Shown here piece after piece: positions 8,984 to 15,549 of a DNA stretch of 49,504 bases. The notes under the pieces were generated by a model, which saw only the letters and a list, made by a program, of their open reading frames with translations, was not told the DNA's origin and did no database searches. The stretch spans positions 1 to 49,504 of the forward strand of contig JAPKYA010000034.1 of assembly GCA_026394565.1 (NCBI GenBank), read 5' to 3'. The position numbers were made by a program, and so were the translations under genes. Every line of letters starts with the position of its first letter. The stretch's first letter is position 1. The DNA is from Methanothrix sp. Lineage in GTDB: Archaea > Halobacteriota > Methanosarcinia > Methanotrichales > Methanotrichaceae.

Positions 8984-9252
8984 CTCTCCACCCCCCCCAC
9001 CGTCACCTTCGCCGCTCCTTCCCCGCGTGCGCCCGAGTACCCGTGGGCGCTCCGGGCGCTTACGCCCGTCCTCGCGCCCGCGGGCGTGCCCCCGGCCACG
9101 TTCCTGCCAGAGCCCGTGAACTTCTGCTTTTGGTCAGGCCCAACTTTCTCCATCTTTCTCGCCATCAAAGCAGAGCCCGGTTGATCCTCTTCGCCAAAAA
9201 GCAGATCGAATTCGAGGAACCGATGTGTGATGAGTGCAAACCTCTTAGCCAT
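8977..9252 (-). CDS. Small ORF between the cas promoter and cas10d, unknown
   Basis: This 91-codon ORF starts at the ATG 25 bp downstream of the cas operon TATA box, so its transcript would be almost leaderless. It ends 7 bp inside cas10d. The first 45 residues have ordinary composition (MAKRFALITHRFLEFDLLFG). The rest is Gly/Ala/Arg-rich and encoded by very GC-rich DNA. No family is recognised. It could be a small leader protein coupled to cas10d, the remnant of a regulator with foreign DNA inserted, or a chance ORF over a structured leader. An in-frame ATG at 9279 lies in the TATA box and is rejected. Confidence 0.4.
   Translation of the reverse strand: MAKRFALITHRFLEFDLLFGEEDQPGSALMARKMEKVGPDQKQKFTGSGRNVAGGTPAGARTGVSARSAHGYSGARGEGAAKVTVGGVERW
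9001..9105 (-). promoter_or_regulatory. GC-rich leader with alternative hairpin hexamers
   Basis: The cas operon leader contains CGGGCG (9053-9058), CGCCCG (9063-9068), CGCCCG (9075-9080) and CGGGCG (9081-9086). 9053 can pair with 9063 through a CTTA loop or with 9075, and 9081 can pair with 9063 instead. This gives mutually exclusive stems within about 100 nt of the cas10d start. The base composition is far above the flanks. A regulatory role is inference; the pairing is seen directly. Confidence 0.35.
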
Positions 9253-9276
9253 CGATACCACAGTAACATCCGAAGT

Positions 9277-9321
9277 CATATAAACCTGTCGATAGGTGCA
9301 ATTGATTCATATTTCTGCAAT
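9277..9321 (-). promoter_or_regulatory. Promoter of the cas10d-cas2 operon
   Basis: On the minus strand this reads two ATTGCA boxes (TGCAAT on the plus strand at 9297-9302 and 9316-9321), then TATCGACAGG, then the TATA box TTTATATG ending at 9277. The predicted start is near 9255. The arrangement is nearly the same as upstream of cas6 (11072-11116), including the 19-bp box spacing. CGACAGG before the TATA is probably BRE, as it recurs at 17739-17746. The paired boxes are the specific part. Confidence 0.7.
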
Positions 9322-9413
9322 TATAACGATCCGTGTTCATGCCAGTGCATACGTCATCAGTTAAGCCGGAAATTAATAAGGGCGTGGCAAGAATTGTCAT
9401 TCTTTGATCGGAA

Positions 9414-9468
9414 CTTCGCGGCTTCGCGCCTTCGCGTGAAACCGGATCCTGTTGAATCTCACGCGAAG
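9414..9468. repeat. Triple CTTCGCG tandem repeat with 10-bp inverted repeat
   Basis: CTTCGCG occurs at 9414-9420, 9422-9428 and 9430-9436, giving an 8-bp period. The third copy is also the left arm of a perfect inverted repeat, CTTCGCGTGA (9430-9439) with TCACGCGAAG (9459-9468), enclosing 19 nt. It looks like a dispersed non-coding repeat or the remnant of a mobile element. Only one copy is present in this window. Confidence 0.6.
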
Positions 9469-9553
9469 CCTTGACGGGCGCGAAGAAGCCAATGATGCAT
9501 GCCAATGCAATTTTGATGAATACCTTTCACCGAAATTTCATTGCGATTATCCT

Positions 9554-10009
9554 TTACCTGTACTTTATTGCAAACTCTGACTCGGACATGCTCAGGAACT
9601 GTATTCCCTCTACCAGACTGATGAGTGCCGGAACCAGTGTCCAGCAGAAAACCAGGTAGATCAACCCCATTCCTATCCTGCCCAGGTAGAACTTGTGCAA
9701 GCCTAAGCCCCCCAGAAACAGAGCCAGTAAGGCTGCGGTAGTCTTGTTATGTTCGCTGCCGGCTGTTGTTGCCAACCTGACCCCGCACTTGGGGCAGACC
9801 TCCGCCTTAGCACTGATCTTGGCACCGCATTCACTGCAAAATTTACTGGATTGCGGCACACTTTCAGAGGCAACAGGAGCGTCTACCGGTATAGCTGCGG
9901 GTGCTGGCGATGCAGCAGGTTCTGTTGTTTTTATCGATGCTTCATTCAATTGATTAGTATTTATATTATTAGCTTCTTGCAAATCAACCACCTCTCCGTC
10001 TATATGCAA
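9554..10009 (-). CDS. Zinc-ribbon and TM2-domain membrane protein
   Basis: This 151-residue protein has a low-complexity Ala/Pro/Ser N-terminal region of about 50 residues. A zinc ribbon follows, CSECG...CPKCG, near residues 58-77. The TM2 domain at the C-terminus has two hydrophobic helices joined by the typical GLGLHKFYLGRIGMG turn. TM2 proteins are small membrane proteins of uncertain function. It lies between the cas operon and cas6 in the same orientation, but nothing links it to CRISPR immunity. A TTTAAA box at 10023-10028 lies close to the ATG, so a shorter N-terminus is possible. Confidence 0.85.
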   Translation of the reverse strand: MHIDGEVVDLQEANNINTNQLNEASIKTTEPAASPAPAAIPVDAPVASESVPQSSKFCSECGAKISAKAEVCPKCGVRLATTAGSEHNKTTAALLALFLGGLGLHKFYLGRIGMGLIYLVFCWTLVPALISLVEGIQFLSMSESEFAIKYR

Positions 10010-10157
10010 AAATGCCTATAGATCTTTAAAGGGCGGCCAGCCGTAAGACTGACAACCAGCTTCTGCTACCAATGATGGCAAGGGCTTTGATGCCCGGGGC
10101 TAGTATCGAAATGTATTAACGTTCCTTTTTTTCCCTCGGTCTCAGGATCGGTTAATG

Positions 10158-11051
10158 TTAATGAATGTCTTTTTCATTACCTAAACGTCCCCCTGCTCTT
10201 ACACCCACACCAACTCCCACTCCCACAGCCACAGCCCCGCACCCGCGTGCGACGCTGCTGCCCACTCCGCTGTACTCTGCAAATTTTGCCAGTGCCACAA
10301 TCCCGTTCCGCAGGCCCTCCGGGGCGTTTCTGGCGAATGTGTACCGGCAGCGGCCTGTGAATCCCTGCCTCATAATCGGTCTGGCGTGCCCTTTGACCTT
10401 GTCGAAGACCGTGTTTACTACTATGCTGTGCGTCTCGTAGGCCAGAGGCTTCTCGATCATGAAGCGGGCCATATCGTCCCGCTCCATGCTCATCTTCATC
10501 TCTTCCGGGCAGACTGCATTCCACTTGGACAAGAGCGAGTGAAAGACCGCCTCTCGGTGCGGGAACATCTCAAAGACCTTGGTGTTTTTGTACTGGATGC
10601 ATGTAGGGGACTTGAACTGAAAATCAAGACACGGCTCTTTGATCTCCCCGGCAGACTTCACCAAATCCTCGAAGCTCGCCGTAGAGCTGGCCAGCTCCTC
10701 CACCCTCAGCTCTCCCTTCTCCATGGCTAGATTTCGCTCTTTCAAAACCAACGGTGCAATGATGGAGCGGAAGATCTCAACCTCCTTTTGGTCCGTGATC
10801 CCCACCGCCAGCCCGTACCTCTCCCCAGCCTCGACGGCCTTGTGCATGGCCCGCTGGCAGCGCACGAACCGGCCCTCCAGCGGCCCCAGGGAGATGGAGC
10901 TGATGGGCGAGTCGTGTGTGTGTTTGGCCGTAGCAGAATCGGCCTCCCCCATGACGCCCAGAAGGGCAGAGTAGAGCTGATAGCCCTCGCTATAAGGCAT
11001 CTCAAAGGCGGCTTCAGGCCGGAGGGTCAGTGTGATCTTTTGCGGCATCAT
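10158..11051 (-). CDS. cas6: CRISPR pre-crRNA endoribonuclease Cas6
   Basis: This 297-residue RAMP protein cuts pre-crRNA within the repeat to leave the ATTGAAAC tag. The N-terminal RRM starts MPQKITLTLRPEAAFEMPY. The C-terminal glycine-rich loop typical of Cas6 is GVGSSVARGCGAV. Start 11051 (or the adjacent ATG at 11048) is chosen because the TATA box at 11072-11079 places transcription start at that ATG, making it leaderless. An ATG at 11105 lies upstream of the promoter. After the Gly-rich loop comes an odd Val-Gly tail encoded by an imperfect GTGGGN hexamer repeat. Confidence 0.9.
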   Translation of the reverse strand: MMPQKITLTLRPEAAFEMPYSEGYQLYSALLGVMGEADSATAKHTHDSPISSISLGPLEGRFVRCQRAMHKAVEAGERYGLAVGITDQKEVEIFRSIIAPLVLKERNLAMEKGELRVEELASSTASFEDLVKSAGEIKEPCLDFQFKSPTCIQYKNTKVFEMFPHREAVFHSLLSKWNAVCPEEMKMSMERDDMARFMIEKPLAYETHSIVVNTVFDKVKGHARPIMRQGFTGRCRYTFARNAPEGLRNGIVALAKFAEYSGVGSSVARGCGAVAVGVGVGVGVRAGGRLGNEKDIH

Positions 11052-11071
11052 TCTGGCATTACATCCCCTCA

Positions 11072-11116
11072 CATTTAAACCTGTCGATAATTGCAATAGT
11101 TTCATAAAATTGCAAC
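11072..11116 (-). promoter_or_regulatory. Promoter of cas6
   Basis: On the minus strand two boxes, GTTGCA and ATTGCA (plus-strand positions 11111-11116 and 11092-11097), lie 19 bp apart. They are followed by TATCGACAGG and the TATA box TTTAAATG. It aligns almost without gaps to the cas operon promoter at 9277-9321. The distance to the cas6 ATG predicts a leaderless mRNA. Shared boxes suggest co-regulation of the two CRISPR transcripts. Confidence 0.7.
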
Positions 11117-11412
11117 TAAAAGCTTCTGCACTCTAATACCTGCAAGGAAATATAATCCGTGCAAAATTCATCTCTGTGCGCTCTTTGGTGATAGTCCGTA
11201 AACCGCCGGGTTAAAAATTCTCATATCTGAATAAAAAACCGAATGACAAACATGATCTAACCCGTTACTATTACCATTACCGTCCAATGCTTTAGTCTCT
11301 CCAAGGGTACAGTCTCATGCTGTCTGGCCCGCTTGGCCAAGCTATGAATCTGGTGAAAGAAGGACACAAGACAAAGCAGATAATTCTTTAAGGAAGAAAG
11401 CATAAGTACAGC
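11117..11412. other. Intergenic region, no gene seen
   Basis: This AT-rich spacer lies between the divergent cas6 promoter and the antitoxin gene. I see no ORF with a ribosome site, no tRNA fold and no clear repeat. The last 60 bases contain AT-rich TATA-like strings that probably include the antitoxin promoter. Confidence 0.5.
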
Positions 11413-11619
11413 ATGATGCCTGTAAAAGTGAGATACGAAAACAATGTTCTAAAACCTCTGGAAAAGCTGGACCTAATCGATGGTGAAGAAGTAGAAATAG
11501 AGATAATTGAATCAAATGCAGATAGAATCGTCGGCCTTCTAAAAGACATCGACATAGACTCCGTTGATCTTCAACATGCTGCAAGAGACATCTGGGTGAG
11601 AAAGGTTGTATCTGATTGA
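11413..11619 (+). CDS. AF2212-like (DUF104) antitoxin
   Basis: This 68-residue protein opens MPVKVRYENNVLKPLEKLDL, the hallmark of the DUF104/AF2212-like antitoxins that pair with PIN-domain toxins. The centre DGEEVEIEI completes the small beta barrel. The C-terminal third should wrap and inhibit the toxin. The toxin reading frame overlaps its last codons but is broken. The first two codons are both ATG and either may be used. The antitoxin itself appears intact, so it may be an orphan or simply not yet decayed. Confidence 0.85.
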   Translation: MMPVKVRYENNVLKPLEKLDLIDGEEVEIEIIESNADRIVGLLKDIDIDSVDLQHAARDIWVRKVVSD

Positions 11620-11837
11620 CACCAACATCTTCCTAGAGGCAATGCTGAAGCGGAGGCATAAAAATGATTGTCAGGCCCTGCTCAGAATGATCGATAAAGG
11701 AGATGTTAAAGCCTTTGTAACAACCTATTCGATCCATTCCATTGAAACAATACAATGATCTTCGTGCTCATGGGATGGACCTGCCAGTAAGGTTTTATAT
11801 TTCATTGTTCTTCAAGGTTAAAATAATTTGCTCCTGA
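11606..11837 (+). pseudogene. Decayed PIN-domain (VapC-type) toxin
   Basis: From a TTG at 11606 the frame reads LYLIDTNIFLEAMLKRR, a PIN-domain start with the first catalytic Asp, and stops at 11756-11758 after 50 codons. Moving one base (frame of 11754) continues NDLRAHGMDLPVRFY up to a stop at 11835-11837, so a frameshift is likely near 11750. The remaining third of a PIN domain, with the later acidic residues, is absent, and a GC-rich island begins about 20 bp further on. Family PIN toxins are about 130 residues. The toxin is almost certainly inactive. Confidence 0.75.
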
Positions 11838-11854
11838 TTCTGCTTTTATGTCGC

Positions 11855-11965
11855 TGCGCCCGCAGGCCCAGGCGGCCCCGCCCACGCGCGTGGGCACCGG
11901 CCTCGCGTGGCTGTGCGTAGGCCGTGGCCCGCGGAGCTATCGCCAGGGGCGGCCAAGCTTCCCGT
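11855..11965. other. GC-rich island with 16-bp perfect palindrome
   Basis: This stretch of about 110 bp is far richer in GC than its flanks. It contains the palindrome GCCCACGCGCGTGGGC at 11880-11895, flanked by GGCC-rich arms. It begins just after the toxin remnant and ends shortly before the ogt stop. Open frames through it are GC artefacts. An 8-bp direct repeat, AGGACTAT, follows at 11973-11980 and 11992-11999. It resembles a GC-rich insertion or structured RNA, but I recognise no family. Confidence 0.35.
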
Positions 11966-11995
11966 GCACAGTAGGACTATCGCCTCACACGAGGA

Positions 11996-12442
11996 CTATT
12001 GCGAACTCGATTCCCTTTCCTGACGAAGTAGCTTCTCCTTCATCTCTTTACCCCAGAGATATCCGCCCAGGCCGCCCTTGGCGACCACTCGGTGACAGGG
12101 CACGAGAATGGCAAAAGGATTGGTGGCCATGGCCCGGCCCACCGCCCGCGCCGCCCCCGGCCTCTCCGCACAGGCAGCGACCTGGCCGTAGGTCATGGCA
12201 GTGCCGCGCGGGATCGCCTGCACCAGGGCATAAATCTGCTTTTGAAACTCACTGCACGCAGACAGGTCCAGCTCCGCTTTTGGGCAGGGCGCGCCCCTCT
12301 CCAGGTGGGCGGCGATCTCCTCGGCCAGCTCTGAAGTCTCTGACGGCCTTTTCGTGGAAAAATAGATTCTCTTCGCCTTTGCCCCGTACATCTCCACCAG
12401 AAGATAGCGATCTAATGATGAAACGAAGGCACCACCCGTCAT
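11996..12442 (-). CDS. ogt: Methylated-DNA-protein cysteine methyltransferase
   Basis: This 148-residue suicide enzyme repairs O6-alkylguanine by transferring the alkyl group to its own cysteine. The active-site motif is PCHRV with C116. The DNA-binding helix-turn-helix segment is GTAMTYGQVAA and the arginine finger lies in ARAVGRAMATNP. The N-terminal domain is short and divergent. Its start overlaps the stop of the phosphoesterase gene (ATGA), so the two form an operon. Length is normal for archaeal Ogt. Confidence 0.93.
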   Translation of the reverse strand: MTGGAFVSSLDRYLLVEMYGAKAKRIYFSTKRPSETSELAEEIAAHLERGAPCPKAELDLSACSEFQKQIYALVQAIPRGTAMTYGQVAACAERPGAARAVGRAMATNPFAILVPCHRVVAKGGLGGYLWGKEMKEKLLRQERESSSQ

Positions 12443-12969
12443 CCTTTGATGATCTCCCTGAAGGTCTTGAAACGGCCCAGCTCGATCATCTCCACATCAA
12501 GCCGGGCGGTGTCCAGGATGGCGATGCTGGAGAGGCCCGTGAAGTGGCCCCAGATCTCGCCGGGATTGACCAGGAGCGTCTTGCCGTGCTTTGTCACCTC
12601 AGCGCGGTGGTTGTGGCCGCGGACCACGACATCGTAGAGCTGAGAGGCTACAACTGCCTTTACCAGCGGCTCATCAGTGCCATGCAGGAGGGCAATCTTC
12701 AGGCCATCCGCCTCGATCTCGCCAAAGTCGCCCAGGTACTCGCCGCCCACGCGGGCGAATTCGCGCTGCAGGCCCACCCGGTCGCCGTCGTTATTTCCGT
12801 AGACGAGCTTGATAGGAATGCCAAAGCCTTGGAAGGTGTAGCAGTTCCCCGAGCCGATCATGTCCCCGGCAAAGAGCACCAGATTTACTTTCTTTTGGGA
12901 AAAAACCCGCAGAGCATCCTTGACGCCTTGGATACTATCATGGGCATCGGACATAATTCCTATGAGCAT
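12439..12969 (-). CDS. MJ0936/YfcE-like metallophosphoesterase
   Basis: This 176-residue calcineurin-like phosphodiesterase shows all core motifs in order: SDAHD near the N-terminus, GDMIG, YGNNDGD, LLHGT and GHNH. These residues bind two divalent metals. MJ0936-family enzymes hydrolyse phosphodiesters in vitro, and the natural substrate is uncertain. A GGTGA ribosome site lies 6 nt before the ATG. It is translationally coupled to ogt downstream. Confidence 0.9.
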   Translation of the reverse strand: MLIGIMSDAHDSIQGVKDALRVFSQKKVNLVLFAGDMIGSGNCYTFQGFGIPIKLVYGNNDGDRVGLQREFARVGGEYLGDFGEIEADGLKIALLHGTDEPLVKAVVASQLYDVVVRGHNHRAEVTKHGKTLLVNPGEIWGHFTGLSSIAILDTARLDVEMIELGRFKTFREIIKG

Positions 12970-13069
12970 TTTGATTCACCAATGAACCGGTTTGACTCCG
13001 GCTACGATTTCAGCCATCTCTGAAGAGATAAAAATCACGCTCGATCAAGAAATGAAAAAATAGGATAAG

Positions 13070-13729
13070 CTAAGCAACAAGATCCATTGGCCCGCTATCA
13101 GCCTCGTTTCCGTTCCGATCCACGCTGGAGACAACAAAGAAATATTTAGTCCCTTCAGTCAATCCCTGAAATACCCGTGAGTGATTCATTTGGTACAAAT
13201 CGTCGCTTAGACCTTGACCATAGTCACCCTCGGTCACGCCCAGCCTTACCAGGCCTGTGGTGAATTCGTTTGTGGTCCAGTTAACTTGTACTTCGCCCTC
13301 CGCAAATGTTTCTGCTGTAATGTCTGAGATAACCGGAGCGGCGATATCATTGAGCAGGGCCTGAGGGTAAGCAAGGTCTTTCTGATCCCCGGAACTCTCA
13401 TGTAACAGGAAGATGCTGCTTCGCTGCGAAGCGCTGGTAGGAACTCCCGCTTTTTGCAGAGACCTGCTGGTGGTTGAGACTGCGTTGGCTGCGAAGATGC
13501 TGCTTCGAGGCTGTGCCGCGGTTGGGATTTTCGCTGTTTGCAGGGACATGTTTGTAGCGCCATTGACATTGAATGTGAATACGGAATCAACCGGCACATC
13601 TTCCGTATGAATGGCGAAAGGAGTTAGTGTGGCATTCTGGATAAAGTCCGCTCCACTCACCCTGACCTGCGACGATGCCGGAGCCAGGATCACTAACAAG
13701 ATGAAAATGATGAGCAGTGCTCCTCTCAT
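13070..13729 (-). CDS. Secreted fibronectin type III-like protein
   Basis: This protein of about 219 residues has a signal peptide (MRGALLIIFILLVILAPASS). The second of two adjacent ATGs is chosen because AGGTGATG stands at a better distance from it. The middle carries an internal duplication: SLQTAKIPTAAQPRSSIF is followed 26 residues on by SLQKAGVPTSASQRSSIF. The C-terminal 85 residues form a fibronectin type III-like domain (APVISDITAETF...TKYFFVVSSVDRNGN), as in purple acid phosphatase N-termini. It lies 10 bp after the next gene upstream and is probably co-transcribed. A surface role is inferred. Confidence 0.75.
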   Translation of the reverse strand: MRGALLIIFILLVILAPASSQVRVSGADFIQNATLTPFAIHTEDVPVDSVFTFNVNGATNMSLQTAKIPTAAQPRSSIFAANAVSTTSRSLQKAGVPTSASQRSSIFLLHESSGDQKDLAYPQALLNDIAAPVISDITAETFAEGEVQVNWTTNEFTTGLVRLGVTEGDYGQGLSDDLYQMNHSRVFQGLTEGTKYFFVVSSVDRNGNEADSGPMDLVA

Positions 13730-13739
13730 CATCCATCAC

Positions 13740-14609
13740 CTAGGTTGTCCTGTAGATAAGCACCGTGGCCACGCCTGCGGAACCTGTATCTGATAACGTA
13801 TAGCTGATCTCTATGGTATGAAGCGATCCTGGTGAGATGGCCCCTTTATACTGATCCATCGATCGCCACCAACCTAGGACCCAATCACCCTGATACGATG
13901 TAGCAGCATCGCTAATAGTAGCACTATCGACTTTGAGAATCGAATCTGCAAAGTAATTGCCATATCCGCCGTAGTTACCATAGTCGCTCAAATAGTAAAC
14001 GTAATGGTAATAAGAGGCATCGAACAGCATATAGTTCTCGGGTATCTCTATCTGATGTATGCTCGATCCGGCGGTTGCTTGCGTCTTGGCAATTATCATC
14101 ATCTGGTTGGCGTTGGGAAATTCAAAATCGTAGTATTTTATGCCGGTGGCAACGATTCCCACCCCTGCGGCATCACCTGCTTTATAGAGGGCATCCTCCA
14201 AAGTGGTGGACTTTATGACGCCGAGGGTTGGATTGTCCGCATCGCTGCTTCCCCACTGCATCACCTCGGATACAGGCTCGTCCTTTTTAAGATAGGAGAC
14301 CATCCATCCGTCTGTATCGGCATAAAGATGGACTGGGATATTTCCGCCCCAATCAGGGATCTGCACCACGCCGACGATGTAATTGTCTCCCACTTTCTCG
14401 ACTGAGGAGAATATGGTCTTGATCTTCTCAAGATCAACTACTTGGCCAGTGCTTATGTAAGCTGCAATGCCAGCTTCGCCATCAGGAAACGCATCCCCAC
14501 TGTCTGGGGATGGGGCGACAAGCTGCGTGCTGTTTGTGTCTTGAGCCACTGCTCCTGCGCAAGTGAGCAAAAGCAATGATAATATGCCAACGTAAATGAC
14601 TGCATTCAT
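13740..14609 (-). CDS. Secreted protein, unknown function
   Basis: This 289-residue protein has a signal peptide (MNAVIYVGILSLLLLTCAGAVAQ). The start at 14609 is chosen because a CATATTTATC box at about 14653-14662 predicts transcription from about 14632 and AGGTTGATC precedes the ATG. The longer ORF start at 14672 is upstream of that promoter. The mature part is acidic and aromatic, with a Tyr/Gly-rich stretch (YYHYVYYLSDYGNYGGYGNY). No catalytic motif or anchor is recognised. It probably forms a transcription unit with the fibronectin-like gene downstream. Confidence 0.7.
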   Translation of the reverse strand: MNAVIYVGILSLLLLTCAGAVAQDTNSTQLVAPSPDSGDAFPDGEAGIAAYISTGQVVDLEKIKTIFSSVEKVGDNYIVGVVQIPDWGGNIPVHLYADTDGWMVSYLKKDEPVSEVMQWGSSDADNPTLGVIKSTTLEDALYKAGDAAGVGIVATGIKYYDFEFPNANQMMIIAKTQATAGSSIHQIEIPENYMLFDASYYHYVYYLSDYGNYGGYGNYFADSILKVDSATISDAATSYQGDWVLGWWRSMDQYKGAISPGSLHTIEISYTLSDTGSAGVATVLIYRTT

Positions 14610-14731
14610 ATAGATCAACCTGCTTTTTAGCACAAGGTTAAACCTGAACAGATAAATATGTTTTTGGAACAAGAAGGCATTTCCTCGCTGAAAAGAATTA
14701 GATCTTCATTTGGTTTCATCCTGTCGAAGGG

Positions 14732-14739
14732 CTTAAGTA
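14732..14739 (+). promoter_or_regulatory. TATA box for the tRNA pair
   Basis: CTTAAGTA preceded by CGAAGG (BRE-like) lies about 30 bp before the tRNA-Tyr 5' end. Spacing and sequence fit an archaeal tRNA promoter. Confidence 0.6.
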
Positions 14740-14764
14740 CAAGGAATAACCTGGTAGCGAGAGG

Positions 14765-14872
14765 CCCGCCTTAACTCAGCCTGGTAGAGTGCGCGGCTGT
14801 AGTATGTCTCGCACCGTAGAGGTGCTACGCGCAGTCACCGCGATGTCCCCGGTTCGAATCTGGGAGGCGGGA
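14765..14872 (+). tRNA. tRNA-Tyr (GTA) with 34-nt intron
   Basis: The acceptor stem is CCCGCCT (14765-14771) with AGGCGGG (14865-14871), then A73. The C1-G72 pair is an archaeal tRNA-Tyr identity element. The D stem is ACTC/GAGT, the anticodon stem CGCGG/CCGCG, and the T arm CCCGG-TTCGAAT-CTGGG. The anticodon GTA is at 14799-14801. An intron at 14803-14836 interrupts the loop at the canonical 37/38 site and should be removed by the splicing endonuclease. CCA is not encoded. Confidence 0.93.
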
Positions 14873-14882
14873 TCTGTCTATT

Positions 14883-14955
14883 GTCCGGATGGTGTAGTGG
14901 CCCATCATGAAAGCCTGTCGAGCTTTCGACCCGGGTTCGAATCCCGGTCCGGGCG
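14883..14955 (+). tRNA. tRNA-Asp (GTC)
   Basis: This 73-nt cloverleaf has acceptor GTCCGGA with TCCGGGC (one G-U pair) and discriminator G73. The anticodon stem is AAAGC/GCTTT around loop CTGTCGA, anticodon GTC. The T arm is CCGGG-TTCGAAT-CCCGG. It follows tRNA-Tyr by 10 nt and is probably co-transcribed. A T-rich run near 15023-15031 could end the transcript. Confidence 0.95.
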
Positions 14956-15046
14956 TAATATGGCCTGCGAGCTAAAAGGTGCCCAGCAAATCTGAGACGG
15001 ATTTTGCGGGCCCTTCCAAGGTCATTTTTTAAGATTTTATAGAAGC

Positions 15047-15547
15047 CTAATTCTCAATATCTTCCTGCCATGCCAGATCGCTGGACCGGCTATCATCAAT
15101 GTCCTGGCTGTCAAAGATCACCAGCTCATAGACGACTTCGTCCTCTCTTACCTCGGCCCGAACTCCAAAGCTCTCCTCCATCTCTACAAATATTTCTTCC
15201 TGCATATTCAGGCCGTGTTCAAGCTCAAAGCCCTCAATATCTTCCAGGGAAAAGCCATGATCTGATGTAACATTCGCCTTGATCTGCTCTAAGATTTCCA
15301 GCGGCTCTACGGCTGCCAGGTAGATTATAAAACCGCCAATCCCATCCTCGATAAAGTCGATCATGAGCCGTAATTCCCAGGGATCATTTGCGATCATCAA
15401 TTCTCTTTTGCTCTTCAGATCATCAATCAGAGCCGCAGAGAGCTGGAGCTCTTCTCCGGCCTGATGCATGGCGGCAAAGAGAGAATCGTGGGCTAGAGCA
15501 ATTTCATCAATGATCTCATTCCAGAGATCGTAGGTAAGGCCAAACAA
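15047..15547 (-). CDS. Acidic conserved-type hypothetical protein
   Basis: This 166-residue, strongly acidic, mainly helical protein has no signal peptide or recognised family. The start codon is TTG at 15547, and a CAGGAGCC ribosome site within the end of the upstream udg gene supports it. The second half is rich in Glu/Asp (EEIFVEMEESFG). It begins 2 nt after the uracil-DNA glycosylase stop and is likely co-expressed with it. Function is unknown. Confidence 0.65.
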   Translation of the reverse strand: MFGLTYDLWNEIIDEIALAHDSLFAAMHQAGEELQLSAALIDDLKSKRELMIANDPWELRLMIDFIEDGIGGFIIYLAAVEPLEILEQIKANVTSDHGFSLEDIEGFELEHGLNMQEEIFVEMEESFGVRAEVREDEVVYELVIFDSQDIDDSRSSDLAWQEDIEN

Positions 15548-15549
15548 GT

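Larger units (their letters stand above)
9253..9553. other. Gene-free stretch between cas promoter and TM2 gene
   Basis: This 300-bp interval holds the cas operon promoter at its left end and the CTTCGCG repeat element near its middle (9414-9468). The remainder is AT-rich spacer without a convincing ORF. An 86-codon minus-strand ORF at 9245-9505 crosses both the promoter and the repeats and is not credible. Confidence 0.5.

Noticed and set aside
9245-9505. 86-codon minus-strand frame upstream of the cas promoter
   Set aside because: It crosses the promoter and the CTTCGCG repeats and has no ribosome site.
9554-10009. TM2 protein as a CRISPR accessory membrane protein
   Set aside because: The only link is position; the family is widespread without CRISPR and it lacks the shared cas promoter boxes.
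11973-11999. AGGACTAT direct repeat as a transposon target-site duplication
   Set aside because: The copies are only 11 bp apart on one side of the GC island, with no matching copy on the other side.
11848-13023. 391-codon plus-strand frame across the GC island, ogt and phosphoesterase
   Set aside because: It is antisense to two genes with full catalytic motifs and starts inside a GC-rich palindrome block.
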